Below, piece after piece: positions 38,155 through 47,237 of a stretch of 64,000 nt of DNA; within the stretch, counting starts at the first letter, position 1; each line of letters opens with the position of its first letter. This DNA is from an uncultured Candidatus Puniceispirillum sp. (GTDB lineage Bacteria > Pseudomonadota > Alphaproteobacteria > Puniceispirillales > Puniceispirillaceae). The stretch is from positions 1 through 64,000 of the forward strand of contig CAJJBY010000001.1 of NCBI GenBank assembly GCA_905182545.1, given 5' to 3'. The translations under genes and the position numbers were made by a program. A model generated the notes under the pieces. The model searched no databases, was not told where the DNA came from, and saw nothing but the letters and a program-made list of their open reading frames with translations.

Positions 38155-38304
38155 TGATGGCGCGTTGCCAACGCCTTGACAGCGTTTGGAGCAAAAGCGC
38201 ACCTGCTCCCAATCACGCGCCCATTTTTTGCGCCATTGGAACGGCCTGCCGCAGCTAGCACATATTTTTTCTGGCAGATTGGCTTTTTTCAACATTTTTG
38301 TCAT
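38134..38304 (-). CDS. DUF2256-type zinc-ribbon small protein
   Basis: A 56-residue protein on the minus strand. It has the DUF2256 pattern: [20 protein letters not shown] followed by VRFCSKRCQ, so CxxC and CxxxC pairs can form one zinc knuckle. The family is a short, widely conserved protein of unknown function, often near cryptochrome/photolyase or DUF-type genes. The ATG at 38304 is used; a second ATG three codons in is possible. The end overlaps the DUF188 gene tail by 21 bases in the opposite direction. The match of the whole aromatic-basic core makes it convincing despite its size. Confidence 0.8.
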   Translation of the reverse strand: MTKMLKKANLPEKICASCGRPFQWRKKWARDWEQVRFCSKRCQGVGNAPSSQSPQA

Positions 38305-38385
38305 ATTCACAGGCTATGCATCGTTGCTGTTCGCGGCAAGGCCTATCATGCTCACTGGGGCCTATCATGGTCATAAGGAAAAACA

Positions 38386-38895
38386 ATGCCATCCATGCCG
38401 TTACATGTTTTGTTTCTATGCACGGGGAATTCTGCACGGTCATTGATTGCCGAAGGCGTGCTGCGCGCATTAGGCCATAATCAATTTCGTGCCTACTCGG
38501 CTGGTTCACAGCCAACGGGCAAACCAAACCCCTATGCGATTCTGGTTCTTCAAGACCATGATATTGACGTTGATTTTGCCACCTCAAAACGATGGGATGT
38601 CTTTGCCGGTGATGATGCGCCAAAGATGGATCTGATTGTTACGGTTTGCGATAATGCGGCTGGCGAGACCTGTCCTGTTTGGCCGGGGCATCCGCAGATG
38701 GCGCATTGGGGGGTTGCCGACCCTGCCACCATTGATGGCAGTTATGAAAAGATTGTTGCCGCCTTTCAAACCACCTATGAAGAAATGAGCCGCAGAATTC
38801 GTGCCTTGATCGCCAGCCACCCCACGGCCGAAACAATTGGTGATCTGGCGCGGTCAATCGGCCAAAGCGAGGCAAGACATAATGACCCAAAATGA
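38386..38895 (+). CDS. arsC: Arsenate reductase ArsC, low-molecular-weight phosphatase (thioredoxin-coupled) type
   Basis: A 169-residue protein with the phosphatase loop FLCTGNSARS near residues 10-19, whose cysteine attacks arsenate, and the redox cysteine pair in VCDNAAGETCPVWPGHP (about 88-96). This cysteine trio defines the thioredoxin-coupled ArsC branch, which reduces arsenate to arsenite. AAGGA precedes the ATG. The start of the next gene, an aquaporin-like channel, overlaps its end, so arsenite leaving through the channel is a reasonable model. No ArsR is nearby; the phosphate regulon upstream is a possible control. Confidence 0.88.
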   Translation: MPSMPLHVLFLCTGNSARSLIAEGVLRALGHNQFRAYSAGSQPTGKPNPYAILVLQDHDIDVDFATSKRWDVFAGDDAPKMDLIVTVCDNAAGETCPVWPGHPQMAHWGVADPATIDGSYEKIVAAFQTTYEEMSRRIRALIASHPTAETIGDLARSIGQSEARHNDPK

Positions 38896-39575
38896 TCTTT
38901 CAAAACGGCTATTTGCTGAATGGTTCGGAACATTGGCTTTGGTGGCGACGGTTGTTGGTTCGGGAATCATGGCCGAAACCTTGGCAAATAATAATGTCGC
39001 GCTGGCATTGCTTGGCAATACCATTGCAACCGGTGCCATTCTTGTGGTGTTAATCACCATGCTTGGGCCGGTATCAGGCGCACATTTTAATCCGGCGGTC
39101 AGCGCTGCCTTTGCCTTGAAAGGGGCATTGTCTGGCAGGCTGGCAGTCTTTTACATCATCTGTCAGATTGCCGGTGGCATTTGTGGCACCTTGTTGGCGC
39201 ATTGGATGTTTGCCGCGCCATTATTGCAGGATGCAACGCATCTTCGCAGCGGGATACATCAATATGGATCTGAATGGGTTGCCACTTTTGGCCTGTTAAT
39301 GGTGATTTTTGGCGGCATCAGACACCGGCCGGATGCGGTGGCGTGGATGGTTGGACTTTACATCACCGCCGCCTATTGGTTTACCGCCTCAACAAGCTTT
39401 GCCAACCCAGCTGTAACCATTGCCCGATCATTGACTGACAGCTTTTCTGGCATCTACTACGGGCGATATGCCGTTTTTTATTCTGGCGCAAATGCTGGCT
39501 GTCTGGCCTGCTTGTCGTCTTGCTGGCTGGTTATTTGCACCGATTGAGCAAAGCGATGATAAATCTGCCTCTTAA
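38882..39575 (+). CDS. Aquaporin/MIP-family channel, AqpS-like (frameshifted near 3' end)
   Basis: A six-helix MIP channel with both NPA loops visible, AHFNPAVSAAFAL (about 63-75) and FANPAVTIARSL (about 178-189). The ATG at 38882 overlaps the arsC end. From about 39462 the frame is lost; other frames carry DMPFFILAQMLA and GLLVVLLAG, then a TAA at 39573-39575 in the frame giving GWLFAPIEQSDDKSAS. At least one slip is needed. The second NPA loop keeps an arginine two residues later (TIARS), as in aquaporins. Beside ArsC, it resembles the AqpS-ArsC arrangement of Sinorhizobium, in which the channel lets arsenite out. Water or glycerol transport is possible. Confidence 0.82.
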
Positions 39576-39651
39576 AATAATGCTTTCCATTCGGGCGCAT
39601 TGGCTATAGGAATGCGGCGCGGATAGAAATCGCCAACCCAAGAGACATTAT

Positions 39652-41466
39652 ATGACCCAAGAGCTACGCAATATAGCCATCATTGCCCATGTTGATCATG
39701 GCAAAACCACGCTTATTGACTCAATCATGAAACAAAGCGGTATGTTCCGCGAAAACCAGCAGGTCGATGAACGGCTTATGGATTCTGGCGACCTTGAAAA
39801 AGAACGCGGTATCACCATCCTGGCCAAACCAACATCCGTCACTTGGAAAGATGTCCGTATCAATATTATTGATACGCCCGGCCATGCTGATTTTGGTGGC
39901 GAAGTCGAACGCGTTCTCAGTATGGCTGATGGGGTGATTTTGCTTACTGACGCTGCCGAAGGGCCAATGCCGCAAACAAAGTTTGTTCTCGGCAAAGCTT
40001 TGGCGCAGGGGCTGCGGCCGATTGTCATTATAAACAAGATTGACCGCAGCGATGGCCGCCCTGAAGAGGTGGTTAATGAAGTGTTTGATCTGTTTGTTGC
40101 GCTTGATGCATCTGAAGACCAGCTTGATTTTCCAATTCTCTACGCATCTGGCCGTAGTGGTTGGTGTGTTCGCGAACTCGAAGATCCGCGTGATAATTTG
40201 CATCCGCTTCTTGATGTCATCCTTGATCATGTTCAGCCGCCACATGTTGATCAGGGCGCGCCTTTTGCCATGCTGGCAACCTTGCTTGATGCTGACCCCT
40301 ATCTTGGCCGCTGTCTTGTCGGGCGGGTTGCGCAAGGCAGTGCTTCAGTCAATGACAGTGTTCGTGGTTTGAACCTTGATGGAAAGGTTATTGAAACTGG
40401 CCGTTTAACCAAGCTTCTTAAGTTTGAGGGCGCATCCCGTATTCCTGTTGACAAGGTTCAGGCTGGAGACATTATCTGCATTGCTGGTTTGGCTAAAACA
40501 TCTGTTGCAGATACAATCTGCGCACCTGAAGTTACTGTTCCATTGCTGGCAACGCCGATTGATCCGCCAACCATGTCAGTTACTCTCATGGTAAATGACT
40601 CACCGTTAGCGGGTCGCGAAGGCAAAAAAGTGACATCGACTGTCATCCGTGAGAGGCTTTTAGCTGAAGCGGAAACCAATGTGGCGATTACATTTGCCGA
40701 GAGTGGTGGCAGGGATTCGTTTGAGATCGGTGGCCGTGGCGAATTGCAATTGGGTGTGTTAATCGAAACCATGCGCCGCGAAGGGTTTGAAATGACCGTC
40801 TCGCGGCCAAAGGTTTTATATCAAAAAGATGAGTCTGGTCAGCGGTTAGAGCCGATGGAAGAGGTGACCATTGATGTAGATGAGGAGTTCTCCAGTGGTG
40901 TTGTTGACAGTTTGAACCGCCGCAAGGGTGAGATGCTGGATATGCGATCAGCTGGTGCAGGCAAAACCCGTCTTATGTTCCGCGCACCTTCGCGTGGCCT
41001 CATTGGCTACCAAAGCCAGTTTTTGACCCAAACACGAGGCACTGGTGTTTTGAACCGCATTTTTGACTCCTATGCGCCGCACAAAGGTCCTATCGAGAGC
41101 CGACGTAATGGCGCGTTGATTTCAACTGATTCAGGGGTTGCTGTTGCCTATGCTCTATTCAACCTGCAGGATCGCGGGCAAATGTTCGTGACGCCGCAGA
41201 CACCGGTATATCAGGGCATGATCGTCGGTGAGCATAACCGTGATAATGATCTTGAAATCAATGTTCTTAAAGGAAAACAGCTTACAAATGTTCGGTCATC
41301 TGGTACCGATGAGGCGGTCAAGCTTGTGCCGCCGCGCCGAATGTCGCTTGAACAGATGATGGCCTACATTAATGAAGATGAATTACTTGAGGTAACACCG
41401 CTGAATTTGCGGCTTCGTAAGATGTATCTTTGCCCGCATGAGCGCAAGCGCGCCGCGCGCGCGTAA
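39652..41466 (+). CDS. typA: Translational GTPase TypA/BipA
   Basis: A 604-residue ribosome-associated GTPase. G1 is AHVDHGKTTLID (about 11-22), the switch region ERGITILAK, G3 DTPGHADF, and G4 NKIDR. C-terminal landmarks are GRGELQLGVLIETMRREGFE and the TypA-specific tail EDELLEVTPLNLRLRKMYL. TypA helps ribosome assembly and growth under stress, notably at low temperature. The gene is intact over 1.8 kb and stands alone on its strand between the channel gene and pyrE, separated from each by short gaps. Confidence 0.94.
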   Translation: MTQELRNIAIIAHVDHGKTTLIDSIMKQSGMFRENQQVDERLMDSGDLEKERGITILAKPTSVTWKDVRINIIDTPGHADFGGEVERVLSMADGVILLTDAAEGPMPQTKFVLGKALAQGLRPIVIINKIDRSDGRPEEVVNEVFDLFVALDASEDQLDFPILYASGRSGWCVRELEDPRDNLHPLLDVILDHVQPPHVDQGAPFAMLATLLDADPYLGRCLVGRVAQGSASVNDSVRGLNLDGKVIETGRLTKLLKFEGASRIPVDKVQAGDIICIAGLAKTSVADTICAPEVTVPLLATPIDPPTMSVTLMVNDSPLAGREGKKVTSTVIRERLLAEAETNVAITFAESGGRDSFEIGGRGELQLGVLIETMRREGFEMTVSRPKVLYQKDESGQRLEPMEEVTIDVDEEFSSGVVDSLNRRKGEMLDMRSAGAGKTRLMFRAPSRGLIGYQSQFLTQTRGTGVLNRIFDSYAPHKGPIESRRNGALISTDSGVAVAYALFNLQDRGQMFVTPQTPVYQGMIVGEHNRDNDLEINVLKGKQLTNVRSSGTDEAVKLVPPRRMSLEQMMAYINEDELLEVTPLNLRLRKMYLCPHERKRAARA

Positions 41467-41644
41467 AAGCTTTGCCCGATCATGATGGTTGACGGCGTGC
41501 CGGGTATTCGTGCGTCACGTCAACTGGTATAATGACAAGCCGCAAATTAGCCGATATGATCCAGAATCAGCCAGCTGCATGTCTTACCCAAGATATGCAG
41601 CCTTTTGATCTATTTTTTCTGAAAGACAGACCGAGGATAAGAAG

Positions 41645-42334
41645 ATGGCAGGTGACAGTTTCACGCATGTTTATGACAAGGCTGCGATGGCCCGGTCGGT
41701 GGCACGGATGCTTCTTGAAATTGACGCGGTTCTGTTTCGAGCGGATGAGCCGTTTAAACTGACCTCTGGCATGATGAGTCCGGTCTATATCGATTGCCGC
41801 AAGATCATTTCTTTCCCGCGGATGCGGTCGGCCATTATGGATTATGGCGCAACGGTAATTTTAAACGACATCGGCTATGAGTCACTTGATGCCTTGGCGG
41901 GCGGCGAGACAGCCGGTATTCCCTTTGCGGCATGGCTTGCCGAGCGAACCCATCTTCCGATGCAATATGTCCGCAAAAAGCCAAAAGGCTTTGGCCGTGA
42001 TGCGCGGATTGAAGGCGATATTTCCGAAGGTCAGCGTATTTTGCTTGTCGAAGATCTGACAACCGATGGCGGCAGCAAGCTGAATTTTGTCGAGGCCATG
42101 CGCACAGCTGGTGCCGAGGTTGCGCATACATTTGTGATTTTTTATTACGATATTTTCAAAGACACACCAGCCCGCCTTGCGGAGGGTGGAATCAGCCTTC
42201 ACTATTTGGCGACATGGTGGGATGTTCTGGCCGAATGTAAGGACTCGAAAAGATTTGATACGAAAACATTGGCCGCAGTTGAAGATTTTCTCAATAATCC
42301 GCGTGAATGGTCAAAGGCACATGGCGGCGTCTAG
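41645..42334 (+). CDS. pyrE: Orotate phosphoribosyltransferase
   Basis: A 229-residue type I phosphoribosyltransferase that joins orotate to PRPP in pyrimidine synthesis. The PRPP-binding loop is visible as [15 protein letters not shown] (about 136-150). The N-terminal [17 protein letters not shown] and [16 protein letters not shown] are typical PyrE blocks, and [17 protein letters not shown] is the flexible catalytic loop with its basic residues. The start follows an AAGA-rich region rather than a strong ribosome site. It is not next to other pyrimidine genes. Upstream is typA, downstream a GMC oxidoreductase remnant. Confidence 0.92.
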   Translation: MAGDSFTHVYDKAAMARSVARMLLEIDAVLFRADEPFKLTSGMMSPVYIDCRKIISFPRMRSAIMDYGATVILNDIGYESLDALAGGETAGIPFAAWLAERTHLPMQYVRKKPKGFGRDARIEGDISEGQRILLVEDLTTDGGSKLNFVEAMRTAGAEVAHTFVIFYYDIFKDTPARLAEGGISLHYLATWWDVLAECKDSKRFDTKTLAAVEDFLNNPREWSKAHGGV

Positions 42335-42503
42335 CTAATTTGATTTATCTTGCGCCTATTTTGCATTTCCATTTGCAACCACGGTTAGATCAAGTGAATG
42401 CTTTATTCAGATTTTTTGCTAGCACCAAAATGTGATTGCGTAGAATAATTGGGCAAAACTGTCGGGTAACATATGTCTGCTGCAAGCATATTAGGTGTGA
42501 CCA

Positions 42504-42842
42504 ATGGCGCGTTTGATTGGCCAGATGCGGGATAGAGCCACAATAAAAGGGCTGTTGACAGCGCCCTTTGAAACAGGACTATCCGTCATGTCAGATGAGG
42601 CCTTCATTGATGATTTTCGGGAACGAAGCGGCATGGTTTTTCATCCTTGTGGCACTTGCCGGATGGGGCCGGATGCAGCGCATGCTGTTGTTGATCCGTC
42701 ATTGCGGGTTCATTGTATTGACCGGCTGCGTATTGCTGATGCTTCGGTGTTTCCGAATATCACCTCAGCCAATCTGAATGAGCCAACGATCATGCTGGCG
42801 CACAAGGCTTCCCAGCTAATTCTCGCGGCGCAAACCGGCTGA
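42504..42842 (+). pseudogene. C-terminal remnant of a GMC oxidoreductase
   Basis: An open stretch of 112 codons that matches only the last fifth of GMC oxidoreductases such as choline dehydrogenase, which are usually over 500 residues. FHPCGTCRMGPDA carries the catalytic-histidine region, and RIADASVFPNITSANLNEPTIMLAHKAS is the classic C-terminal block. The FAD-binding N-terminus is absent: the 170 bases upstream contain no GxGxxG motif in any frame that I can see. A working enzyme is therefore not expected. This is a deletion remnant, unlike the frameshifted genes elsewhere. It may still be translated, since it has an ATG. Confidence 0.8.
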
Positions 42843-43005
42843 CAAGATTAAGATTGATGGTAAAACTTGTTTAATGCTGGCTATCAATAGCCGTTGGATG
42901 ATGATTTGGTGCAGGCGGGTTGCCTTGCGATAAGGGTAAAATACGCCTATATAAAACTCACTAATTAACTCTCGCGGGCGCCGTGGAAATAGCAAGGCTT
43001 TAACA

Positions 43006-44112
43006 ATGAAATCAAAATCCTCGTACCTGTTGGCAGGCGTGGTTGCGTTGGTGGTGGCTGGCTGGATGCTGTCGGGTTATTTGTTTGGCAAGGCTGATGG
43101 CGCCGCATCGCAAGAATCGGCATCAGCCACCGCCACGTCAACGACCACCGCGCCAACGGTAACTGTAGAAAATGGATTATTGGTATCGGCAGTAGTGGTC
43201 AAGAATCAGCCAATCACGCGCATTATTCGGGCAAGCGGTGTCAGCGAGGCCAAATTTGAAATGACTGTCTCTGCAAATGCTGATGGACAGATCATTTCAC
43301 TTGATGCGGTTGAGGGCAATGATGTTGCCGCTGGCGATGTTTTGGTCCGGCTTGATAAAGGTACGCTTGCCGAACAGATCAACGCTGCCAAGGCCAATCT
43401 TGAAGTTGCCAAACGCCGCCGCGAAGTGACCGAGCGTCTTGCCAAAGAAAATTTCAGCGCGCCGCTTGAACAGGCTGAGCGCGCGGCAGCCTATGCCACG
43501 GCTGAGGTTAATCTTCGGAAACTTGAAGAACAATTAAGTGATACGGTGATTGTTGCGCCGGTCTCGGGTCTTCTTGAAACATTACATGTCGAAAAAGGCG
43601 AGCGCGTGCGCCGCGATACTGCCACCGCAACCATTCTCGGCCTGGATATTTTGCCGGTAGTTGTTGCGGTTCCGCAAAATGAAGTTAGCCGGATCAAGCT
43701 TGCCAGCAAGGTGAAAGTGCAAATTGTGGGCAATGGATCGCGTCACGGAACTGTCTCAAAAATTGCGTCAAAATCAAATCCGGCAACGCGCACATTCGAC
43801 GTTACGATTGATCTGCCAAACCAAGATCGTAATTTACGCGCCGGTATGAGTGTCGAGGCGACGATTGATGCTGGCAGTTTGCAGGCTTTTGCCATGTCGC
43901 CAGCGCATTTATCGGTTGCCGAAAATGGCATTTTAACAGCAAAAATTGCCGTTGATGGCAAGGCGGTAACACTGCCTGTCGAGGTTATTCGGGCAGGGGC
44001 GGAAACCGTGTTTGTATCTGGCCTCCCGGATGATGCCATTTTGCTGACGGTTGGCCAGGGATTTGTTGAGGATGGCGCAGCGGTCAATTACAAGCTTACG
44101 AGCGCATCATGA
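43006..44112 (+). CDS. RND efflux periplasmic adaptor (membrane fusion protein)
   Basis: A 368-residue HlyD/AcrA-type adaptor. An N-terminal membrane anchor (YLLAGVVALVVAGWMLSGYLF) is followed by a lipoyl-like half (DAVEGNDVAAGDVLVRLD), a coiled-coil hairpin with heptads around residues 125-170 (NAAKANLEVAKRRREV and the AYATAEVNLRKLEE arm), the second lipoyl half (VSGLLETLHVEKGERV) and a beta-barrel. It connects the inner-membrane pump to an outer-membrane channel. The stop overlaps the pump gene ATG by four bases, so translation is coupled. No outer-membrane factor gene is adjacent. Confidence 0.88.
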   Translation: MKSKSSYLLAGVVALVVAGWMLSGYLFGKADGAASQESASATATSTTTAPTVTVENGLLVSAVVVKNQPITRIIRASGVSEAKFEMTVSANADGQIISLDAVEGNDVAAGDVLVRLDKGTLAEQINAAKANLEVAKRRREVTERLAKENFSAPLEQAERAAAYATAEVNLRKLEEQLSDTVIVAPVSGLLETLHVEKGERVRRDTATATILGLDILPVVVAVPQNEVSRIKLASKVKVQIVGNGSRHGTVSKIASKSNPATRTFDVTIDLPNQDRNLRAGMSVEATIDAGSLQAFAMSPAHLSVAENGILTAKIAVDGKAVTLPVEVIRAGAETVFVSGLPDDAILLTVGQGFVEDGAAVNYKLTSAS

Positions 44113-47100
44113 ATCAAATCATCGAGGCGGCATTTTCACGCGCGGGCGCCGTTTTGGTGGCTATGGTGATGCTGTTTGGGGTTGGTGTTTCTTCATATTT
44201 CAGCATCCCCAAAGAAGCCAAACCCGATATTGATATTCCAGTGGCCTATGTGTCGGTACCTTATGATGGCATCTCGCCTGAAGATGCTGAACGGCTCTTG
44301 GTCAAGCCGCTGGAAAAAAAGCTTCGTTCGGTCGAAGGTCTGGATAAAATGACCTCGGTTTCGGCCGAAGGCTATGGGTCGGTGTCGCTGGAATTTGCCG
44401 CTGGTGAGGATATTGACAAAGCCATTGCCGATGTGCGCAAAGCGGTTGATGACGCCAAACCTGATTTGCCGCCTGATGCTGATGAACCAAAAGTGGTCGA
44501 AGTCAGCCTGTCGCTATTTCCGGTTCTGACCGCAGCACTTTATGGGCCGGTTCCCGAACGCGAAATGGTGCAGGCGGCACGCCGGATCAAAGACCGGCTC
44601 GAAGCCTTGCCGGGTATTTTGAAAGTCGATATTGGCGGTGACCGGAAAGAGGTTTTGGAAATTCTGGTCGATGCGGCGGCGATGGAAGCCTATGGGCTTG
44701 ATCCGGCTGCGGTAACCCAGCTTGTTCGCAATAACAACCAGCTTGTAACCGCTGGTGCAATTGACGATGGCGGCGGAAGGCTTGTTGTCAAAGTCCCGGG
44801 CATTTTGGAATCGGTTGATGATCTGATCAATATGCCAATCAAGGCAAAGAACGGAAACAGCATCCGGTTTGGCGATGTCGCCGTTGTGCGCCGGACATTC
44901 CAGCAGGCGCAAGGCTGGTCACGGGTCAATGGCGAAAAGGCGATTGTTCTCGATGTTCGCAAACGGGTGGGATCAAACGTCATTGAAGTGGTTGAGGCGG
45001 CGCGTGCGATCATTGATGCCGCTGCCCCACAAATCGGCCCCGAAGTCAAAGTCAGCTATTTATTTGATGATTCAAAAGAGGTTCGCAATCTGCTTCGCGA
45101 CCTTGGAAATAATGTAGGCGCAGCGGTCATTATCGTGATGGTTGTTGTGCTTGCCACTTTGGGGCTTCGCAATGCAGCCCTTGTTGGTCTTGCCATTCCC
45201 GGATCGTTCTTAGTTGGCATCACGGCGCTAAATGCGCTTGGCATCACGATGAATATTGTTGTTCTATTTTCGCTGATTCTTGTTGCCGGAATGCTTGTTG
45301 ATGGGGTGATTGTCACCACCGAATATGCCGACCGGCAAATTGCCATGGGCAAAAACCGGCGCGAGGCCTATAAGCTTGGCGCGCAACGCATGGCATGGCC
45401 GATTATATCGTCAACGATCACCACCTTGATGGTGTTTATGCCGCTATTATTCTGGCCGGGCATTGTTGGGCAATTTATGCAATATTTGCCAATGACGGTC
45501 ATTGCAGTGCTGACCGCATCATTGCTAATGGCGCTAATTTTCATTCCGGTGCTTGGTGGTTTCATTGGCAAAAAGCGCATTGATTCAACTGCGATTTCAG
45601 CAACTGCACCGCGATTTTATCGGGCGGTTTTGAAATTTGCCATCCACAGACCATCCATCGTGATGCTCAGTGTTGTTGGGTTTATGGTTGTGTCTTTTTA
45701 TGGTTATGCATCGGCTGGCCTTGGTGTGTCTTTCTTTCCTGATATCGAGCCGGATCAAGCACAGGTGCAAGTGCTGGCGCGCGGCGATCTGTCAGCCAAA
45801 GAACGTGATAAGCTGGTCAAAACTGCTGAAGACAGCATTTTGACGCAGCCTGGGATTCGTGATTTTTATGGCAAATCTTTCCGGTCGGGTGGTGCCGGTA
45901 ATCAGGCACCGCGTGATTCGGTTGGCACGATCCGTACCGTTTTTGCCGATTGGCAAGAGCGTGACAAGGCCGAGGTGCTGATTGACCAGATGCGGGCGCG
46001 TGTTACCGCGCTTGCTGGTGCCAATTATAATATCCAAAAACAGCAGCAAGGCCCGGGGTCATCCCAGCCAATCCGTATTGATATTGTTGGCATTTCACTT
46101 GATGAGATTGGCGCGGCGACAAGCAATATGATTGCCCGAATGAATGAAATCGGTGGTTTCATTGATGTGTCGGACAGTCGCCCTTTGCCTGGAACCGAAT
46201 GGTCGCTAGTCACAGATCGTGACGCCGCCAGCCGTCATGGTGTTTCAATTTCTGGCCTTGGCATGATGATTAAAATGCTTACCCGCGGCATGCGCATTTC
46301 AGATTACCGGCCAGATGATTCAGAAGACGAGTTGGATGTCGTCATGCGCTTCATGGGCGATCAGCGCAATCTTGACCGGCTAAAAGAATTGCGCGTGCCA
46401 ACAATTGATGGGTCTTATGTGCCGCTTTCGGTTTTTGCCAGCCTTGAACCACGGATCAAGGGCGGTGATATCGAACGCAAAGATGGCCAGCGTTACATGT
46501 ATATCAAATCAAGTGTCAAAACTGGCTTATTGCCAGCCGATATGATCGAAAAATTACATCAGTCTTTGGTGGAGAACCCGATCAAGGGTGCGGTTGATAT
46601 CCAATTTGGTGGCGAGGGTGAAGACATTGCCGAAACCCAGAATTTCCTTGGCAAGGCATTTGGCATTTCACTGTTGTTGATGGTGATCGTGCTGATGGTT
46701 CAGTTTAATTCGGGCTGGCAGGCGATTGTCACAATGTCGGCAATCATCCTATCGACAGGTGGGGTGTTTTTGGGGTTGTGGATCAGTGGCCGCCCCTTTG
46801 GCATTGTCATGTCTGGGCTTGGCGTGATCGCGCTTGCGGGTATTGTGGTGAATAATAATATTGTTCTGATCGACACTTTTAATGAATATCGCAAACGCGG
46901 CTATTCGCCTGCTGAATCGGCGTTTCGGTCAGGGCTGGTTCGTTTCCGGCCAGTTATCTTGACCGCGATCACGACGATTCTCGGATTGATTCCGATGGTG
47001 TTTGAAATGACCATTATTTTGGTTGATCGGGAAATTCTGATTGGCGCGCCATCATCTCAATGGTGGACACAGCTTTCAAGCACGATAGCTGGCGGCCTGA

Positions 47101-47219
47101 CCTTTGCCACTATGCTCACTTTGGTGGCAACGCCAGCGATGCTTGTTCTTGGCGCAAAGGTGCCAGTTCTGTTTGGCAATGGCGCGCGCTTTTTCCAGCG
47201 CCAGCCTAAATCGGCATAA
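44109..47219 (+). CDS. RND-superfamily efflux pump inner-membrane subunit
   Basis: A 1036-residue proton-driven efflux pump with 12 membrane helices and two large periplasmic loops. The fourth-helix region reads LVAGMLVDGVIVTTEYADR, where AcrB-type pumps have VDD; the second aspartate is a glycine here. The tenth-helix region is VVNNNIVLIDTFNEYRKRG. Periplasmic porter segments include YDGISPEDAERLLVKPLEKKL. The substrate could be toxic organics or a metabolite and is not predictable. It is translationally coupled to the adaptor gene and intact over 3.1 kb, the longest uninterrupted gene in the window. Confidence 0.9.
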   Translation: MNQIIEAAFSRAGAVLVAMVMLFGVGVSSYFSIPKEAKPDIDIPVAYVSVPYDGISPEDAERLLVKPLEKKLRSVEGLDKMTSVSAEGYGSVSLEFAAGEDIDKAIADVRKAVDDAKPDLPPDADEPKVVEVSLSLFPVLTAALYGPVPEREMVQAARRIKDRLEALPGILKVDIGGDRKEVLEILVDAAAMEAYGLDPAAVTQLVRNNNQLVTAGAIDDGGGRLVVKVPGILESVDDLINMPIKAKNGNSIRFGDVAVVRRTFQQAQGWSRVNGEKAIVLDVRKRVGSNVIEVVEAARAIIDAAAPQIGPEVKVSYLFDDSKEVRNLLRDLGNNVGAAVIIVMVVVLATLGLRNAALVGLAIPGSFLVGITALNALGITMNIVVLFSLILVAGMLVDGVIVTTEYADRQIAMGKNRREAYKLGAQRMAWPIISSTITTLMVFMPLLFWPGIVGQFMQYLPMTVIAVLTASLLMALIFIPVLGGFIGKKRIDSTAISATAPRFYRAVLKFAIHRPSIVMLSVVGFMVVSFYGYASAGLGVSFFPDIEPDQAQVQVLARGDLSAKERDKLVKTAEDSILTQPGIRDFYGKSFRSGGAGNQAPRDSVGTIRTVFADWQERDKAEVLIDQMRARVTALAGANYNIQKQQQGPGSSQPIRIDIVGISLDEIGAATSNMIARMNEIGGFIDVSDSRPLPGTEWSLVTDRDAASRHGVSISGLGMMIKMLTRGMRISDYRPDDSEDELDVVMRFMGDQRNLDRLKELRVPTIDGSYVPLSVFASLEPRIKGGDIERKDGQRYMYIKSSVKTGLLPADMIEKLHQSLVENPIKGAVDIQFGGEGEDIAETQNFLGKAFGISLLLMVIVLMVQFNSGWQAIVTMSAIILSTGGVFLGLWISGRPFGIVMSGLGVIALAGIVVNNNIVLIDTFNEYRKRGYSPAESAFRSGLVRFRPVILTAITTILGLIPMVFEMTIILVDREILIGAPSSQWWTQLSSTIAGGLTFATMLTLVATPAMLVLGAKVPVLFGNGARFFQRQPKSA

Positions 47220-47237
47220 ATCTATCCTTGATGAGAT

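Noticed and set aside
39721-40335. Minus-strand open frame of over 200 codons opposite typA
   Set aside because: typA is intact and strongly conserved here; the antisense product has no recognisable domain or ribosome site.
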